From positions 1,178,001 through 1,242,000 of the forward strand of contig NZ_CP031056.1 of assembly GCF_003345295.1 (NCBI RefSeq): a DNA stretch of 64,000 bases. The letters run 5' to 3'. The translations under genes were made by a program, and so were the position numbers. The stretch's first letter is position 1. The number at the start of each line of letters is the position of its first letter. The notes beneath the pieces were generated by a model. The model was not told the origin of the DNA and did no database searches. It saw only the letters and a list, made by a program, of their open reading frames with translations. This stretch comes from Vibrio splendidus (GTDB taxonomy: Bacteria; Pseudomonadota; Gammaproteobacteria; Enterobacterales; Vibrionaceae). Of the stretch, positions 16,273 through 23,730 are shown one piece after another.

Positions 16273-17559
16273 TTATACCTTAGAGCGACCAGAAGAAAGC
16301 AAGATAAAGCCAGCTAATAGAGTGGCGATGAATAAGATAACGGTTCGAATCATATTGCTATTGTTAGATCCTAAAGTGCTGAAAAGATTGAAACCCACAT
16401 CAACATCCCATCGACTTAGGAAGAAGCTTGTACCATCATATGAACCGTCAGAAAAAGACATTTGACCGAGTTTCAGAGGGGATTGTTTGAGCTTGTCTTC
16501 AAGTGTTTTTTCAAGGTCATCAATTTCAGTTTTTAGATCATCAACTGCTGTGGTGAGTACCGTATTAGTAGCGTATCCGTCACCTTGTCCTGGAGCGTTG
16601 AATGTCCCTGATTTTCCAAAGACATCTTCAAGAACGTCTTTGATATCTCCTTTGGTAAGGCCATCACCAGAGCCGCCATTGTTACTACCAGAGCCTGAGC
16701 CGTTATTACCACCAGTAGAACCGCCACCACCAGTAGAACCGCCACCACCAGTAGAACCGCCACCGCCAGTAGAGCCATCACCGCCAGTAGAACCGTCACC
16801 ACCAGTAGAACCATCACCACCAGTAGAACCATCACCACCAGTAGAACCGTCACCACCAGTAGAACCGTCACCACCAGTAGAACCGTCACCACCAGTAGAA
16901 CCATCACCACCAGTAGAACCATCACCACCAGTAGAACCATCACCACCAGTAGAACCATCACCACCAGTAGAACCATCACCGCCAGTAGAGCCATCACCGC
17001 CAGTAGAGCCATCACCGCCAGTAGAGCCATCACCGCCATTACAAGCATCACCCGTGTAGGTAAACACGCCATAGGGAGGATTAGCCGCAGGGAAAAAAAT
17101 GTCTGAATTAGCGCGGCAAGAATTTCGACAAAGGGAAGCAACGTCCCGAGTACCTTCGGGAAAAGTAACAGAACCTAATTTTTTACCGTCCATTTTTTTA
17201 CATCGTTCCTCACAAACACCAGTTGATTCATTTATTTCTTTAGGTGGAACGCAAGAAGAAGCCGAAATAGACGCATAAGTGTTTGAGTAATAAGTCTTAC
17301 CCGAAACACTTTTGATTCTCGCTTTAAGATATCTACCGTTATATGAAAGACCGAGCAATGTATATCCACGGTTTGAAGAAGACTCCGAACCGGAACAAGA
17401 AGAAGAAATAGTATTAATATCAATAACCATACCGACACTGATACATTCAAATTTCGGAGTGTTAACAGACGTTACACGGAAAGTTTCGGCAATAGAATTA
17501 AAAGAAAAACAAAAAAATAGGGTTAAAAATAAAACAAATTTACTTTTCTTATTAATCAT
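16273..17559 (-). CDS. pIII-like adsorption protein with glycine repeat linker
   Basis: This 428-residue minor coat protein would bind the host receptor and release the virion. A signal peptide (MINKKSKFVLFLTLFFCFSF..., cleavage near SIA/ETF) is followed by a Cys-rich N-domain, then about 18 six-residue repeats (15 GGDGST, 3 GGGGST; roughly residues 174-281), then a C-domain ending in a TM helix and the short tail SSGRSKV. This equals the N-linker-C plan of M13 pIII. Start ATG 17559 is chosen for the signal peptide. An internal terminator separates it from the coat gene, as in M13. Confidence 0.88.
   Translation of the reverse strand: MINKKSKFVLFLTLFFCFSFNSIAETFRVTSVNTPKFECISVGMVIDINTISSSCSGSESSSNRGYTLLGLSYNGRYLKARIKSVSGKTYYSNTYASISASSCVPPKEINESTGVCEERCKKMDGKKLGSVTFPEGTRDVASLCRNSCRANSDIFFPAANPPYGVFTYTGDACNGGDGSTGGDGSTGGDGSTGGDGSTGGDGSTGGDGSTGGDGSTGGDGSTGGDGSTGGDGSTGGDGSTGGDGSTGGDGSTGGDGSTGGDGSTGGGGSTGGGGSTGGGGSTGGNNGSGSGSNNGGSGDGLTKGDIKDVLEDVFGKSGTFNAPGQGDGYATNTVLTTAVDDLKTEIDDLEKTLEDKLKQSPLKLGQMSFSDGSYDGTSFFLSRWDVDVGFNLFSTLGSNNSNMIRTVILFIATLLAGFILLSSGRSKV
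16716..17040 (-). repeat. 18-bp coding tandem repeat, about 18 copies
   Basis: The unit ccaccagtagaaccatca and variants encode GGDGST on the minus strand. Variants cluster in blocks: units with gccagtagagcc occur at the 17.0-kb end and again near 16.75 kb, while units with accagtagaacc fill the middle. This suggests spread by slippage or unequal exchange. The opposite strand reads as a long VEPSPP frame that I regard as an artefact. Confidence 0.92.
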
Positions 17560-17571
17560 AAAAATACCCAA

Positions 17572-17594
17572 TAAAAAAGGGAGCCGAAGCTCCC
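17572..17594 (-). terminator. Terminator between coat gene and pIII-like gene
   Basis: On the minus strand GGGAGC-ttcg-GCTCCC is followed by six Ts. M13 has a terminator at the same point (after gene VIII), which gives high coat and low pIII expression. Confidence 0.88.
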
Positions 17595-17600
17595 AATCAA

Positions 17601-17681
17601 TCAACCTGCTATGACTCCGGTATAAACCCCATAAAGAAATGAGGCACACGTTAGAGAGCCAAGAACAACGGAGATAATCAT
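17601..17681 (-). CDS. 26-residue hydrophobic protein, candidate pVII/pIX analogue
   Basis: This small ORF begins with ATG 17681, overlapping the coat-protein stop as TAATG, and ends at TGA 17601. Its sequence MIISVVLGSLTCASFLYGVY plus TGVIAG is almost entirely hydrophobic. M13 pVII and pIX are similar 32-33-residue membrane peptides. Position differs (here after the coat gene rather than before it), so the equivalence is inference. Coupled translation and the downstream terminator favour a real gene. Confidence 0.6.
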   Translation of the reverse strand: MIISVVLGSLTCASFLYGVYTGVIAG

Positions 17682-17899
17682 TACTTACGGAGCCAAGAAA
17701 TAACCATACCTAGACCGAAACCAAGTGCAGCAACACCAATCACCCCTGAAGTAGTTAACTCAACCATACCTTTACCAGAAGTAACGGCAGCAGTAATAGC
17801 GTCTTGATTTGCATTACCATCAGCGAACGCAGAGCCAGAAGTAACAGCGACAGAAGCAACAAGAATTTTATTGCTAACCAATTGACGTAATTTCAACAT
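17681..17899 (-). CDS. Major coat protein (pVIII/Cep-like)
   Basis: This 72-residue precursor has a basic start and a signal sequence ending SGSAFA. The mature 46-residue part begins DGNANQDAITAAV, is acidic and amphipathic at first, then has a hydrophobic helix (GVIGVAALGFGLGMVISW) and a basic tail LRK. This is the standard pVIII plan. The mature protein would form the virion sheath. It lies upstream of a tiny overlapping ORF and a strong terminator. Confidence 0.9.
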   Translation of the reverse strand: MLKLRQLVSNKILVASVAVTSGSAFADGNANQDAITAAVTSGKGMVELTTSGVIGVAALGFGLGMVISWLRK

Positions 17900-17918
17900 A
17901 ATAATTTTCCTAAATGGA

Positions 17919-18146
17919 TTAACGAAAGTGTTTTAATACACGGCCTAGAACATGACCACCAACAAAGGTTGCCAAGCTCTGACCGACAACGAATTCATAC
18001 AATGATTTGTCGAATTCAAGTAATGACCAATCAAATTGACCATCAACCAAGTGCGTTAACTGTTCTTTAGAGACCAAGACATACTCACAAACATCCCCCG
18101 ATGATTGTTGCAAAATCCCATCAATAACAGTCACGCAAATAGACAT
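17919..18146 (-). CDS. Small filamentous-phage protein, unknown role
   Basis: This 75-residue ORF lies between the ssDNA-binding protein and the coat gene. The first 50 residues are soluble and contain two Cys. The C-terminus (FVVGQSLATFVGGHVLGRVLKHF) is a moderately hydrophobic helix with a basic end. In M13 this interval holds genes VII and IX, so a virion-tip role is possible but not shown. No motif is recognised. Confidence 0.65.
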   Translation of the reverse strand: MSICVTVIDGILQQSSGDVCEYVLVSKEQLTHLVDGQFDWSLLEFDKSLYEFVVGQSLATFVGGHVLGRVLKHFR

Positions 18147-18161
18147 AGCACTTAGACCTAA

Positions 18162-18503
18162 CTACTTAGCTTTCATGAAGTTATCGAAGTGCTTTTTAAT
18201 TTCTTCATCGACAGGAACAAGCTTGGTAACCAAGATATCTAGAGGATCATTTGGGTTAGCACCAAAGCTCAGTTCGTAGTCACGGTTAGCAACGAAAGCA
18301 CGCGTTTGGATAAGCTGACGAGCGTAGGCCACATCAATTTTCAACGCTTGTTTGTTGTAAGGGATGTCAGTCGAATAACCGATACCCGTTTGCTGAAACT
18401 TCTCGTTATCGACTTCTTCAACGGCGCGAAGGACAGACAATTCCGCAAATTCCATGTTGGATTTAGGGAAACGCTTGATAGCAATACCAGTTATTGTAGG
18501 CAT
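18162..18503 (-). CDS. ssDNA-binding protein (pV-like, DUF1293-type)
   Basis: This 113-residue basic/beta protein resembles the DUF1293 family of Vibrio phages (equivalent to ORF2 of phage f237), thought to coat single-stranded phage DNA as M13 pV does. Its start overlaps the end of the replication gene by 13 bp, so translation is likely coupled. The role is inferred from family and position. No DNA-binding residue can be named from sequence alone. Confidence 0.75.
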   Translation of the reverse strand: MPTITGIAIKRFPKSNMEFAELSVLRAVEEVDNEKFQQTGIGYSTDIPYNKQALKIDVAYARQLIQTRAFVANRDYELSFGANPNDPLDILVTKLVPVDEEIKKHFDNFMKAK

Positions 18504-19603
18504 ATTCTTGACTCCAAAATTTCGATTTTCTGTTTAGTGTATTCGTCAGGAATACCCAACGAGGTTTCAAAGTTTGCACGTCTATGATGCGTAGGAATGA
18601 GCATTCCAAAGGCTTCACCCAAGTCACCATCTGTCATTGCAATCACTTCAGATAGTGCCTTACCACATTGACGACGAACCCAAGCGATACGAGCAAAGAA
18701 CTCAAGACCCGCTTTCTTTTTGTTAAGCTCAATCTTCATTGGTTCGGCAGGGTCGATACTTGCCGAGAAGTCACAGAGACCAGCAAAGGCCGAAGCAGGC
18801 GAGGCGAGTAGTGCCAAATCGCACTTCTTCAATTCCACTTCATTGCGGTACCAAATCACTTCAGGGTCAGCGATGTTTTGCTCAAACTTCTTGTTGTACA
18901 CACGCCAATAGATTGCAGAGGTACGAGAGCCAACAAGAACGGCTTCCTCTGATAATTCACCGGATTGTGAAACGCGCTTATGAGGAACCATTGTCGGACC
19001 ACGACCACGAGAAGCAGTGCGAAATGCTCCCTCATAAAAACATTTCTCAGCATACTTACAGTCAAAGATTCCGGTGTAGTCATCCACGCAGAGATCTAAG
19101 CGGGCTAGGCGAGTGATACCCAACAGTGACAACCACCAATGCACCTGTTTGTGTGTGGTGAAGTCGAACAACTTAGCGCAACCCGTACCATTGATTTGCA
19201 CGTAAACCGTATCGTTATTACCGCCAACACCCACCAAGCCACATTCAACCGTTCCAGTAGAATCGTAAATCACCATAGAATCTTCATAACCATGTAAGCC
19301 TCGGCCACGCATAGGAGAGATACGGAAGTTAAAGACTCTAGACATGAACTCATCAAACCTATCAGCCAAAACCTTCCGACACTTGTTACGGTGTAACTCG
19401 ATTGATTTCTCTATAGCTTCTGGTGAGTTAAGGCGGCCGTTGACGCTTTGCTTTTTAAACTCAGGAAACTGCATGTTGATAAAGTCTTGTTCGTTAGAAC
19501 TATCTAAGTGTCTAAGCGAACCGTAAGAAAATGAAAACGCTAAGTGATCCACTTGAACCGGACGAATTTCATCATGGAACTTATGAGGCTTTTTAGATGG
19601 CAT
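18491..19603 (-). CDS. Phage replication initiation protein (RstA/pII-like)
   Basis: The product has 370 residues. It corresponds to RstA of CTXphi and ORF1 of f237, rolling-circle initiators that nick the plus-strand origin (Rep_trans type). Visible landmarks are ITRLARLDLCVDDYTG in the middle and SAIYWRVYNKKFEQ further on; the latter's Tyr-rich stretch is a candidate catalytic region. Start ATG 19603 (MPSKKPHKF) has AGGGTG upstream and is preferred to the codon three residues earlier. It lies downstream of two small ORFs and is divergent from the repressor. Confidence 0.85.
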   Translation of the reverse strand: MPSKKPHKFHDEIRPVQVDHLAFSFSYGSLRHLDSSNEQDFINMQFPEFKKQSVNGRLNSPEAIEKSIELHRNKCRKVLADRFDEFMSRVFNFRISPMRGRGLHGYEDSMVIYDSTGTVECGLVGVGGNNDTVYVQINGTGCAKLFDFTTHKQVHWWLSLLGITRLARLDLCVDDYTGIFDCKYAEKCFYEGAFRTASRGRGPTMVPHKRVSQSGELSEEAVLVGSRTSAIYWRVYNKKFEQNIADPEVIWYRNEVELKKCDLALLASPASAFAGLCDFSASIDPAEPMKIELNKKKAGLEFFARIAWVRRQCGKALSEVIAMTDGDLGEAFGMLIPTHHRRANFETSLGIPDEYTKQKIEILESRICLQ

Positions 19604-19793
19604 GGAACACACCCTTAACTAAAAGCTCTTGGTAGTTCTCATCTGTGATTTCAACAACCTGAAATGACACCATGCCGTAGTGAGCTTCCATGAACTGGAA
19701 GAAATCACGCGGAGTCTTGAAGAAGTTATGACCCCAAGGAAAATAGGCGTTGATACCGTGATTGGGTTCGTTGTCGAAGTAGATTGAATCCAT
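19593..19793 (-). CDS. Small phage ORF, unknown
   Basis: The product has 66 residues from ATG 19793 (MDSIYFDNEPNHGINAYF). It is acidic and aromatic-rich with no TM helix. Its end overlaps the start of the replication gene. A longer frame starting at 19835 would overlap the upstream ORF and is less likely. No function is assigned. It lies in the early region, so a regulatory or replication accessory role is possible. Confidence 0.6.
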   Translation of the reverse strand: MDSIYFDNEPNHGINAYFPWGHNFFKTPRDFFQFMEAHYGMVSFQVVEITDENYQELLVKGVFHAI

Positions 19794-19795
19794 AA

Positions 19796-19999
19796 CTAAT
19801 CGCTCACAACATAAGAGGCTTGAGCCAAAGGCCAAGAGTCTTTGAGACGTTCAACAATGCTGTGAGCATCAGATACAGAAAGAAACTTACTGTGAAAATG
19901 TTGACCAGTAGTGATCACAAAAGGCTTACCAGAAGCTGAAGTTCCAAAACCTGCAAAGTAACGAGGAAAACACCCGGAAACTAAAAGAACATTAAACAT
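19796..19999 (-). CDS. Small phage ORF, unknown
   Basis: The product has 67 residues from ATG 19999, with AGGTGG five bases upstream. The N-terminus MFNVLLVSGCFPRYFAGFG is mildly hydrophobic. The rest is compact and mixed, with VSDAHSIVERLKDSW as a likely helix. It is the first gene of the early operon, opposite the repressor. It is not recognised beyond similar small ORFs at this position in Vibrio filamentous phages. Confidence 0.6.
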   Translation of the reverse strand: MFNVLLVSGCFPRYFAGFGTSASGKPFVITTGQHFHSKFLSVSDAHSIVERLKDSWPLAQASYVVSD

Positions 20000-20200
20000 A
20001 ACAACCACCTTGACTGATTATTGAGAATTGGAGTGACCATCTAAGCCGAGCTATAAGCGTCAAGGGCAAACAGCCCAAACCTAGACAGCCAAATCAAGTG
20101 AGTCCTGATTTGTGTGTACTATAAGACACAGAAATCAGGACTGTAAAGACCGCTTTTTGTGGACTGACGGTATACAATTGAAGGAAATGGAGGGACAACC

Positions 20201-20569
20201 ATGTACCAAAATAAACTGTTAGATGCCTATAAAGAGGCTCAAAACTACGTACAAGATAAGCAGATTGCTCATGACTTAGCGTTAAGTCGTCAGAAGATAA
20301 GTGCAATTAGAAGCGGAGCTCGCTATCTAACTGAAACTGAAGCACTTTTTATTGCTGAAAGGATTGGTTTGTCTGAAGAAGAAGTCTTAGTGTACTTAGC
20401 CGCTGACCGCAGCAAAAATCATAAGGCTCAGGTGGCTTGGCAGAACATCGCAAAAAAGTTTAACGGGCTTAATATGTCAGGTGTATCAATGGCTTGTGGT
20501 GGTTTGGCGTTATGGATGGTGCCTACTCAAGAAGCCCTAGCTCAGTGCGTATTATGTACGTTATGTTAA
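20201..20569 (+). CDS. Prophage repressor-like protein (DUF3693 type, RstR position)
   Basis: This 122-residue protein is divergent from the early operon, as rstR is in CTXphi. An N-terminal helix-turn-helix (KQIAHDLALSRQKISAIRSG, about 23-42) would bind operators in the 20.0-20.2 kb spacer. The C-terminal third is hydrophobic (SMACGGLALWMV) and Cys-rich (QCVLCTLC). The last eight codons and the stop are read from the dif site itself, so integration or excision could alter the protein end. GGAGGG lies 8 nt before the ATG. Confidence 0.8.
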   Translation: MYQNKLLDAYKEAQNYVQDKQIAHDLALSRQKISAIRSGARYLTETEALFIAERIGLSEEEVLVYLAADRSKNHKAQVAWQNIAKKFNGLNMSGVSMACGGLALWMVPTQEALAQCVLCTLC

Positions 20570-20571
20570 AT
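20544..20571 (+). other. dif-type site, right attachment site of the prophage
   Basis: AGTGCGTATTA-TGTACG-TTATGTTAAAT is 28 bp with the XerC-arm / 6-bp centre / XerD-arm structure of Vibrio dif sites. Its XerD arm equals the canonical TTATGTTAAAT. It is probably the functional chromosome-dimer resolution site, reformed by phage integration. Confidence 0.88.
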
Positions 20572-20587
20572 TGATTTTGGTGTTTAT

Positions 20588-20622
20588 AAGGCAGGTATCT
20601 TTGTGTGATGCCCTGCCTTTAT
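20588..20622 (+). terminator. Terminator just outside the prophage
   Basis: The stem AAGGCAGG / CCTGCCTT with a long loop is followed by TTATTT. It lies 17 bp beyond the dif site and would terminate repressor transcription from chromosomal DNA. Confidence 0.65.
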
Positions 20623-20739
20623 TTGGTGTCGTTATTCTCTGATTTATACTGTGTATTTAACCATATTAGCTATTTACCATAAAATACCTAATAACCAGTG
20701 ATAATAATCTTCGATTTTACCCCTGGCATTAGTTAGAGC

Positions 20740-21051
20740 TTAACCGCCAGCAAATTTAACTTTGTAGCCTTTCTTTTCAAGATGCGCTTTGAGCTTGTCA
20801 CGAGCGTCGCCTTGAATCTCGATGTTGCCATCTTTTACTGAGCCGCCGCAGCCACACACTTTTTTGAGTTCCGCTGCCATTAGTTTTAATGGTGCGTCAT
20901 CTAGGTCTAAGCCCGTTACGATAGAAACGCCTTTGCCTTTACGGCCTTTGGTTTCTTTTTGGATTCGAACGATACCATCGCCTTTAGGACGTTGGACTTT
21001 CTCTTCTTCAGGTTTAATGCGACCTGTTTCTGTTGAATATACTAGGCTCAT
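20740..21051 (-). CDS. yciH: SUI1/eIF1-family translation factor YciH
   Basis: The product has 103 residues. The SUI1 fold is visible in GDGIVRIQKETKGRKGKGVSIVTGL, AAELKKVCGCGGSVKDGNIEIQGD and LKAHLEKKGY. E. coli YciH is the homologue and affects initiation fidelity in vitro. The length is normal. It is followed upstream (3 bp away, same strand) by the DUF3319-like gene, so the two are probably co-transcribed. Confidence 0.92.
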   Translation of the reverse strand: MSLVYSTETGRIKPEEEKVQRPKGDGIVRIQKETKGRKGKGVSIVTGLDLDDAPLKLMAAELKKVCGCGGSVKDGNIEIQGDARDKLKAHLEKKGYKVKFAGG

Positions 21052-21054
21052 AAA

Positions 21055-21423
21055 TTACTTCTTTTGTTGCTCTGCTTTTTGTTTTGCGAGTAAGTAAGCT
21101 TCTATATGACGTTGGATTGCAATCTTGCCGCCTTTGATAAGACGCCCGTTAAACATGCAATACCACGCGTTAGGCTCACCGGTGTCATTTTTGATCTGAT
21201 AGCCGTTGAAGTTTTCAGTTAGGCCACCAGTTCCTCTCGACTTATTTAATGCAGTGAACTCTTTAGGGTCAATAATAGACGCCGTGTCAATCCACCAATC
21301 AATACTCTTCTTCACGGCAGCTAGGTTGCCCTGAATAACATTGTTTTTTAACTTAGCACGCCAAATGGTGTTATTCGCATCCATCGATTGCAGATGGACG
21401 CTACGGTAAATTGAATTAGCCAT
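21055..21423 (-). CDS. DUF3319-like small protein
   Basis: The product has 122 residues with a repeated layout of short beta segments (SIYRSVHLQ, TIWRAKLKNNVIQG, WYCMFNGRLIKGG) and ends in a Lys/Gln-rich tail. It resembles Vibrio proteins annotated DUF3319. The function is unknown. It lies just upstream of yciH on the same strand and is divergent from the recombinase-like gene. Confidence 0.65.
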   Translation of the reverse strand: MANSIYRSVHLQSMDANNTIWRAKLKNNVIQGNLAAVKKSIDWWIDTASIIDPKEFTALNKSRGTGGLTENFNGYQIKNDTGEPNAWYCMFNGRLIKGGKIAIQRHIEAYLLAKQKAEQQKK

Positions 21424-21460
21424 ATCTATTAATCATCTTTTTGTTTTCACTGTATTAATC

Positions 21461-21474
21461 ATAAGTATACTTAT
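21461..21474. promoter_or_regulatory. 14-bp palindrome in divergent promoter region
   Basis: ATAAGTATACTTAT is a perfect palindrome in the 100-bp gap between the DUF3319-like gene and the recombinase-like gene, a position fit for an operator shared by both. No regulator is identified. Confidence 0.4.
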
Positions 21475-21523
21475 AATGATATCAAGCATAATATGGTAAA
21501 AACACCTGTCGAGGTACGGTAAT

Positions 21524-22492
21524 TTGCGAAAAAAAGTCCCTATTTTAACCGACTCTGTGACAATTAATTCATTTGTTGAAAAATTGAACAGGCACGCGAC
21601 AATTGAAATTATAGATGAGTTAACAGGATATCAGTACTCTCGTAACTCACTGCTGGGTATCTACAGTGATTGGAATCGCTACCATGCGTTCTGTACTAAA
21701 AACCGTATCAACACACTCCCAGCCTCTATTACTGCTGTTCGTCGTTTTCTTGAGACGGAATCCAGTGACAGAAAATACGCATCTTTAAAACGTTACACTG
21801 CAACGCTTAGCTTGTTGCATACTGTGTTGAGCTTTGCCAACCCAATCAAGCATAGACAAGTTCGTTTTGCCCTGCTCCACTTGCAAGCTCAAATGGCCGG
21901 CGACGCTAAGCAAACCAATGCCATGACATCTACACACCTCGCTGAGTTAAACACGTTACTTTCAAATGAGAAATCGAGCTTAAAAGAGATCAGAGATATC
22001 GCCATTTATAATGTGATGTTTGAGTGTGCTTTAAAACGGTCAGAACTTAAGGCGTTATCAATGGGTAATGTCGAGTGCGTTGAAAACGATTACCAGATTA
22101 CAATAAAAGATTCAGTGTATCGGCTGTCGCAAGTAGCAAGTGCTGCACTTCAGCGTTGGTTTGCGTTTACTGGGACACAAGACGAGTTACCCGTGTTTCG
22201 TGCTATAGACAAGCATGAGAACATTAGTCTGCAACCTTTAGATGATTCGTCGATCTATAGGATATTAAGAAGTGCAAGCGACTTACTTCAACTCGCAGAA
22301 AACCACCATTTTTCAGGGAATTCGATTCGTGTGGGTGCCGCACAAGAGTTGTCAAAACAAGGTCTTAAGGTGAGGGAGATTCAGGATTTTGGTCGTTGGC
22401 TCAGCCCTGCAATGCCTGCGCAATATGTGGGTTATTCGGGGACGGCTGAGAGTGAGAAGATGAAGTTTAAAACACTAGTGCCTTGGCAATAA
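21524..22492 (+). CDS. Tyrosine-recombinase-like protein with altered catalytic residues
   Basis: The product has 322 residues. The N-terminal SAM-like core-binding region and the C-terminal catalytic fold of tyrosine recombinases are clear. Box I reads FECALKRSELKAL, so the usual Arg (as in XerD GLRVSEL) is Lys. Box II reads GNSIRVGAAQELS, so the usual first His is Asn while the Arg is kept. GRWLSPAMPAQYVGY keeps the Trp and the probable nucleophile Tyr. Start TTG 21524 has GAGG 9 nt upstream. It lies about 1 kb from the dif site. It could be a DNA-binding, non-cleaving recombinase relative or a weakened enzyme. Confidence 0.75.
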   Translation: MRKKVPILTDSVTINSFVEKLNRHATIEIIDELTGYQYSRNSLLGIYSDWNRYHAFCTKNRINTLPASITAVRRFLETESSDRKYASLKRYTATLSLLHTVLSFANPIKHRQVRFALLHLQAQMAGDAKQTNAMTSTHLAELNTLLSNEKSSLKEIRDIAIYNVMFECALKRSELKALSMGNVECVENDYQITIKDSVYRLSQVASAALQRWFAFTGTQDELPVFRAIDKHENISLQPLDDSSIYRILRSASDLLQLAENHHFSGNSIRVGAAQELSKQGLKVREIQDFGRWLSPAMPAQYVGYSGTAESEKMKFKTLVPWQ

Positions 22493-22555
22493 GCTCAAGG
22501 CACTATTATGTTCTTTAGCCAGTGGTGTAAGACTCGCTAAGATATTTTGGAACAA

Positions 22556-23551
22556 CTAAGAAATGCTTGTTCTCACACAGTTCTCTAGGAACTGGCTGAA
22601 TTTGTGGCCATCATGTTCAACCATTTTAGGGAACATGGAAATTGGTGTCATACCTGGGAAGGTGTTGACTTCATTCAGGTAGATCTCGTTGTCTTGTGTT
22701 AAGAAGAAATCGATACGAGACAAGTGACGAAGCTTCATTTGGGTGAATACTTTACGAGCACTGTCTGCAATTAACTCTAGTTGTTCATCTGTTAAGTTAT
22801 TTGCTTCAACTTCGGTAATTGAGTGGCTGTCTGAGCTGTATTTCTCTTCGTAAGAGTAAAATGCGCCATTAGGTGCAATCACCTCACCCGGTTTGCTGAT
22901 GTGTAGCTCACCATCGATTTCATAAGCGGCAACTTCTAGCTCTCTAGGCACAACTGATTTCTCAACCAGCACTTGATCAGAGAAGGTAAACGCCTTATTG
23001 ATCGCTTCGCTTAAGTCTTCCACTTGGTTAACTTGGTAACAACCTACAGAAGAACCTTGACGAGCCGCCTTCACGAACACTTTACCCCAATTTTCAAAAG
23101 CTTGAGTCGCTTGTGAATGAGCTTGGTCGTTGTTGTCTGATAAAAACAAATACGGCGTGTTTGGGATGCCAAGTGCATCGTACCAAAGCTTTGAAGTGAT
23201 TTTGTTGAAGCTGTTGTTGCTCGCTTCAGAACCACAACCTAAGTACGGAATCTTAGCCATTTCAAATAATGATTGAATGTCACCTGTTTCACCCGGGAAG
23301 CCGTGAATACAAGGCGCAATGAAATCGACTTTAGACTCTAGGTTGTCGCCACGTAAGGTTTGATTATTGATATCTAGATAAACCAATTCACCTGAATCAA
23401 GACACCAGCCTTCGTTTTTAATTTCAACTCTGACAACGTTAAAATCTGCAACGCTATTCAGTTGTTCAAAAAGGTAATTGGCTGAAACTAAAGAGACTTC
23501 ATGCTCTGAAGATCCACCGCCACAAAGTAGAAGGATGTTAATGGTGTTCAT
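22556..23551 (-). CDS. ddl: D-alanine--D-alanine ligase
   Basis: This 331-residue ATP-grasp enzyme joins two D-Ala for peptidoglycan precursors. The N-terminal ILLCGGGSSEHEVSL is the Ddl signature. Later come IHGFPGETGDIQSLFE, ARQGSSVGCY, EKSVVPRELEVA and the metal site SRIDFFL...EIYLNEVNTFPGMTPISMFP. Length and motifs are complete. It stands alone and faces the recombinase-like gene. Confidence 0.95.
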   Translation of the reverse strand: MNTINILLLCGGGSSEHEVSLVSANYLFEQLNSVADFNVVRVEIKNEGWCLDSGELVYLDINNQTLRGDNLESKVDFIAPCIHGFPGETGDIQSLFEMAKIPYLGCGSEASNNSFNKITSKLWYDALGIPNTPYLFLSDNNDQAHSQATQAFENWGKVFVKAARQGSSVGCYQVNQVEDLSEAINKAFTFSDQVLVEKSVVPRELEVAAYEIDGELHISKPGEVIAPNGAFYSYEEKYSSDSHSITEVEANNLTDEQLELIADSARKVFTQMKLRHLSRIDFFLTQDNEIYLNEVNTFPGMTPISMFPKMVEHDGHKFSQFLENCVRTSIS

Positions 23552-23692
23552 GGGTAAATTCGGTCCTTGAAACTAGGAATACTGACTTCAATGATAAACA
23601 AAAGTCGAAATAGGTACAGTGTTTTGAACGTTAAAATTGTGTTCGAAAGAACGAGCGATTAACTATTAAACAAAACTGCTGGTCTTAAAACA

Positions 23693-23720
23693 AAAGAAGG
23701 AGCATTTGCTCCCTCTTTCT
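23693..23720 (-). terminator. Terminator of the SPOR lipoprotein gene
   Basis: On the minus strand GGAGC-aaat-GCTCC, extended by AGA/TCT pairing, is followed by TTCTTTTG, just after the gene stop at 23731. Confidence 0.75.
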
Positions 23721-23730
23721 GAATTAAAAC

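Larger units (their letters stand above)
12232..20571 (-). mobile_element. Filamentous (Inoviridae) prophage at a dif site
   Basis: This 8.3-kb element lies between two dif-like sites. Gene order on the minus strand follows the M13/CTXphi plan: replication initiator, ssDNA-binding protein, small ORFs, major coat protein, terminator, pIII-like, pVI-like, Zot (pI). A divergent repressor lies beside the right end. There is no integrase gene, consistent with use of host XerC/XerD, and no pIV secretin, consistent with use of the host EpsD secretin as in CTXphi. A RelA/SpoT-domain gene and a DUF3653-type regulator form an accessory end. All structural genes look intact. Confidence 0.9.

Noticed and set aside
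17000..17040. Possible CRISPR array from regularly spaced repeats
   Set aside because: The repeats are tandem with no spacers and are in-frame coding sequence. No cas genes are present in the window.
16487..17059. 190-codon plus-strand frame rich in VEPSPP repeats
   Set aside because: It is the antisense of the GGDGST-coding repeat in the pIII-like gene. Repeats without stops keep other frames open by chance. No ribosome site, and it lies within a strongly supported gene.
16533..17141. 202-codon minus-strand frame with ALLVVMVLLV repeats
   Set aside because: An alternate frame of the same 18-bp repeat. The signal peptide, C-domain and gene order support the other frame.
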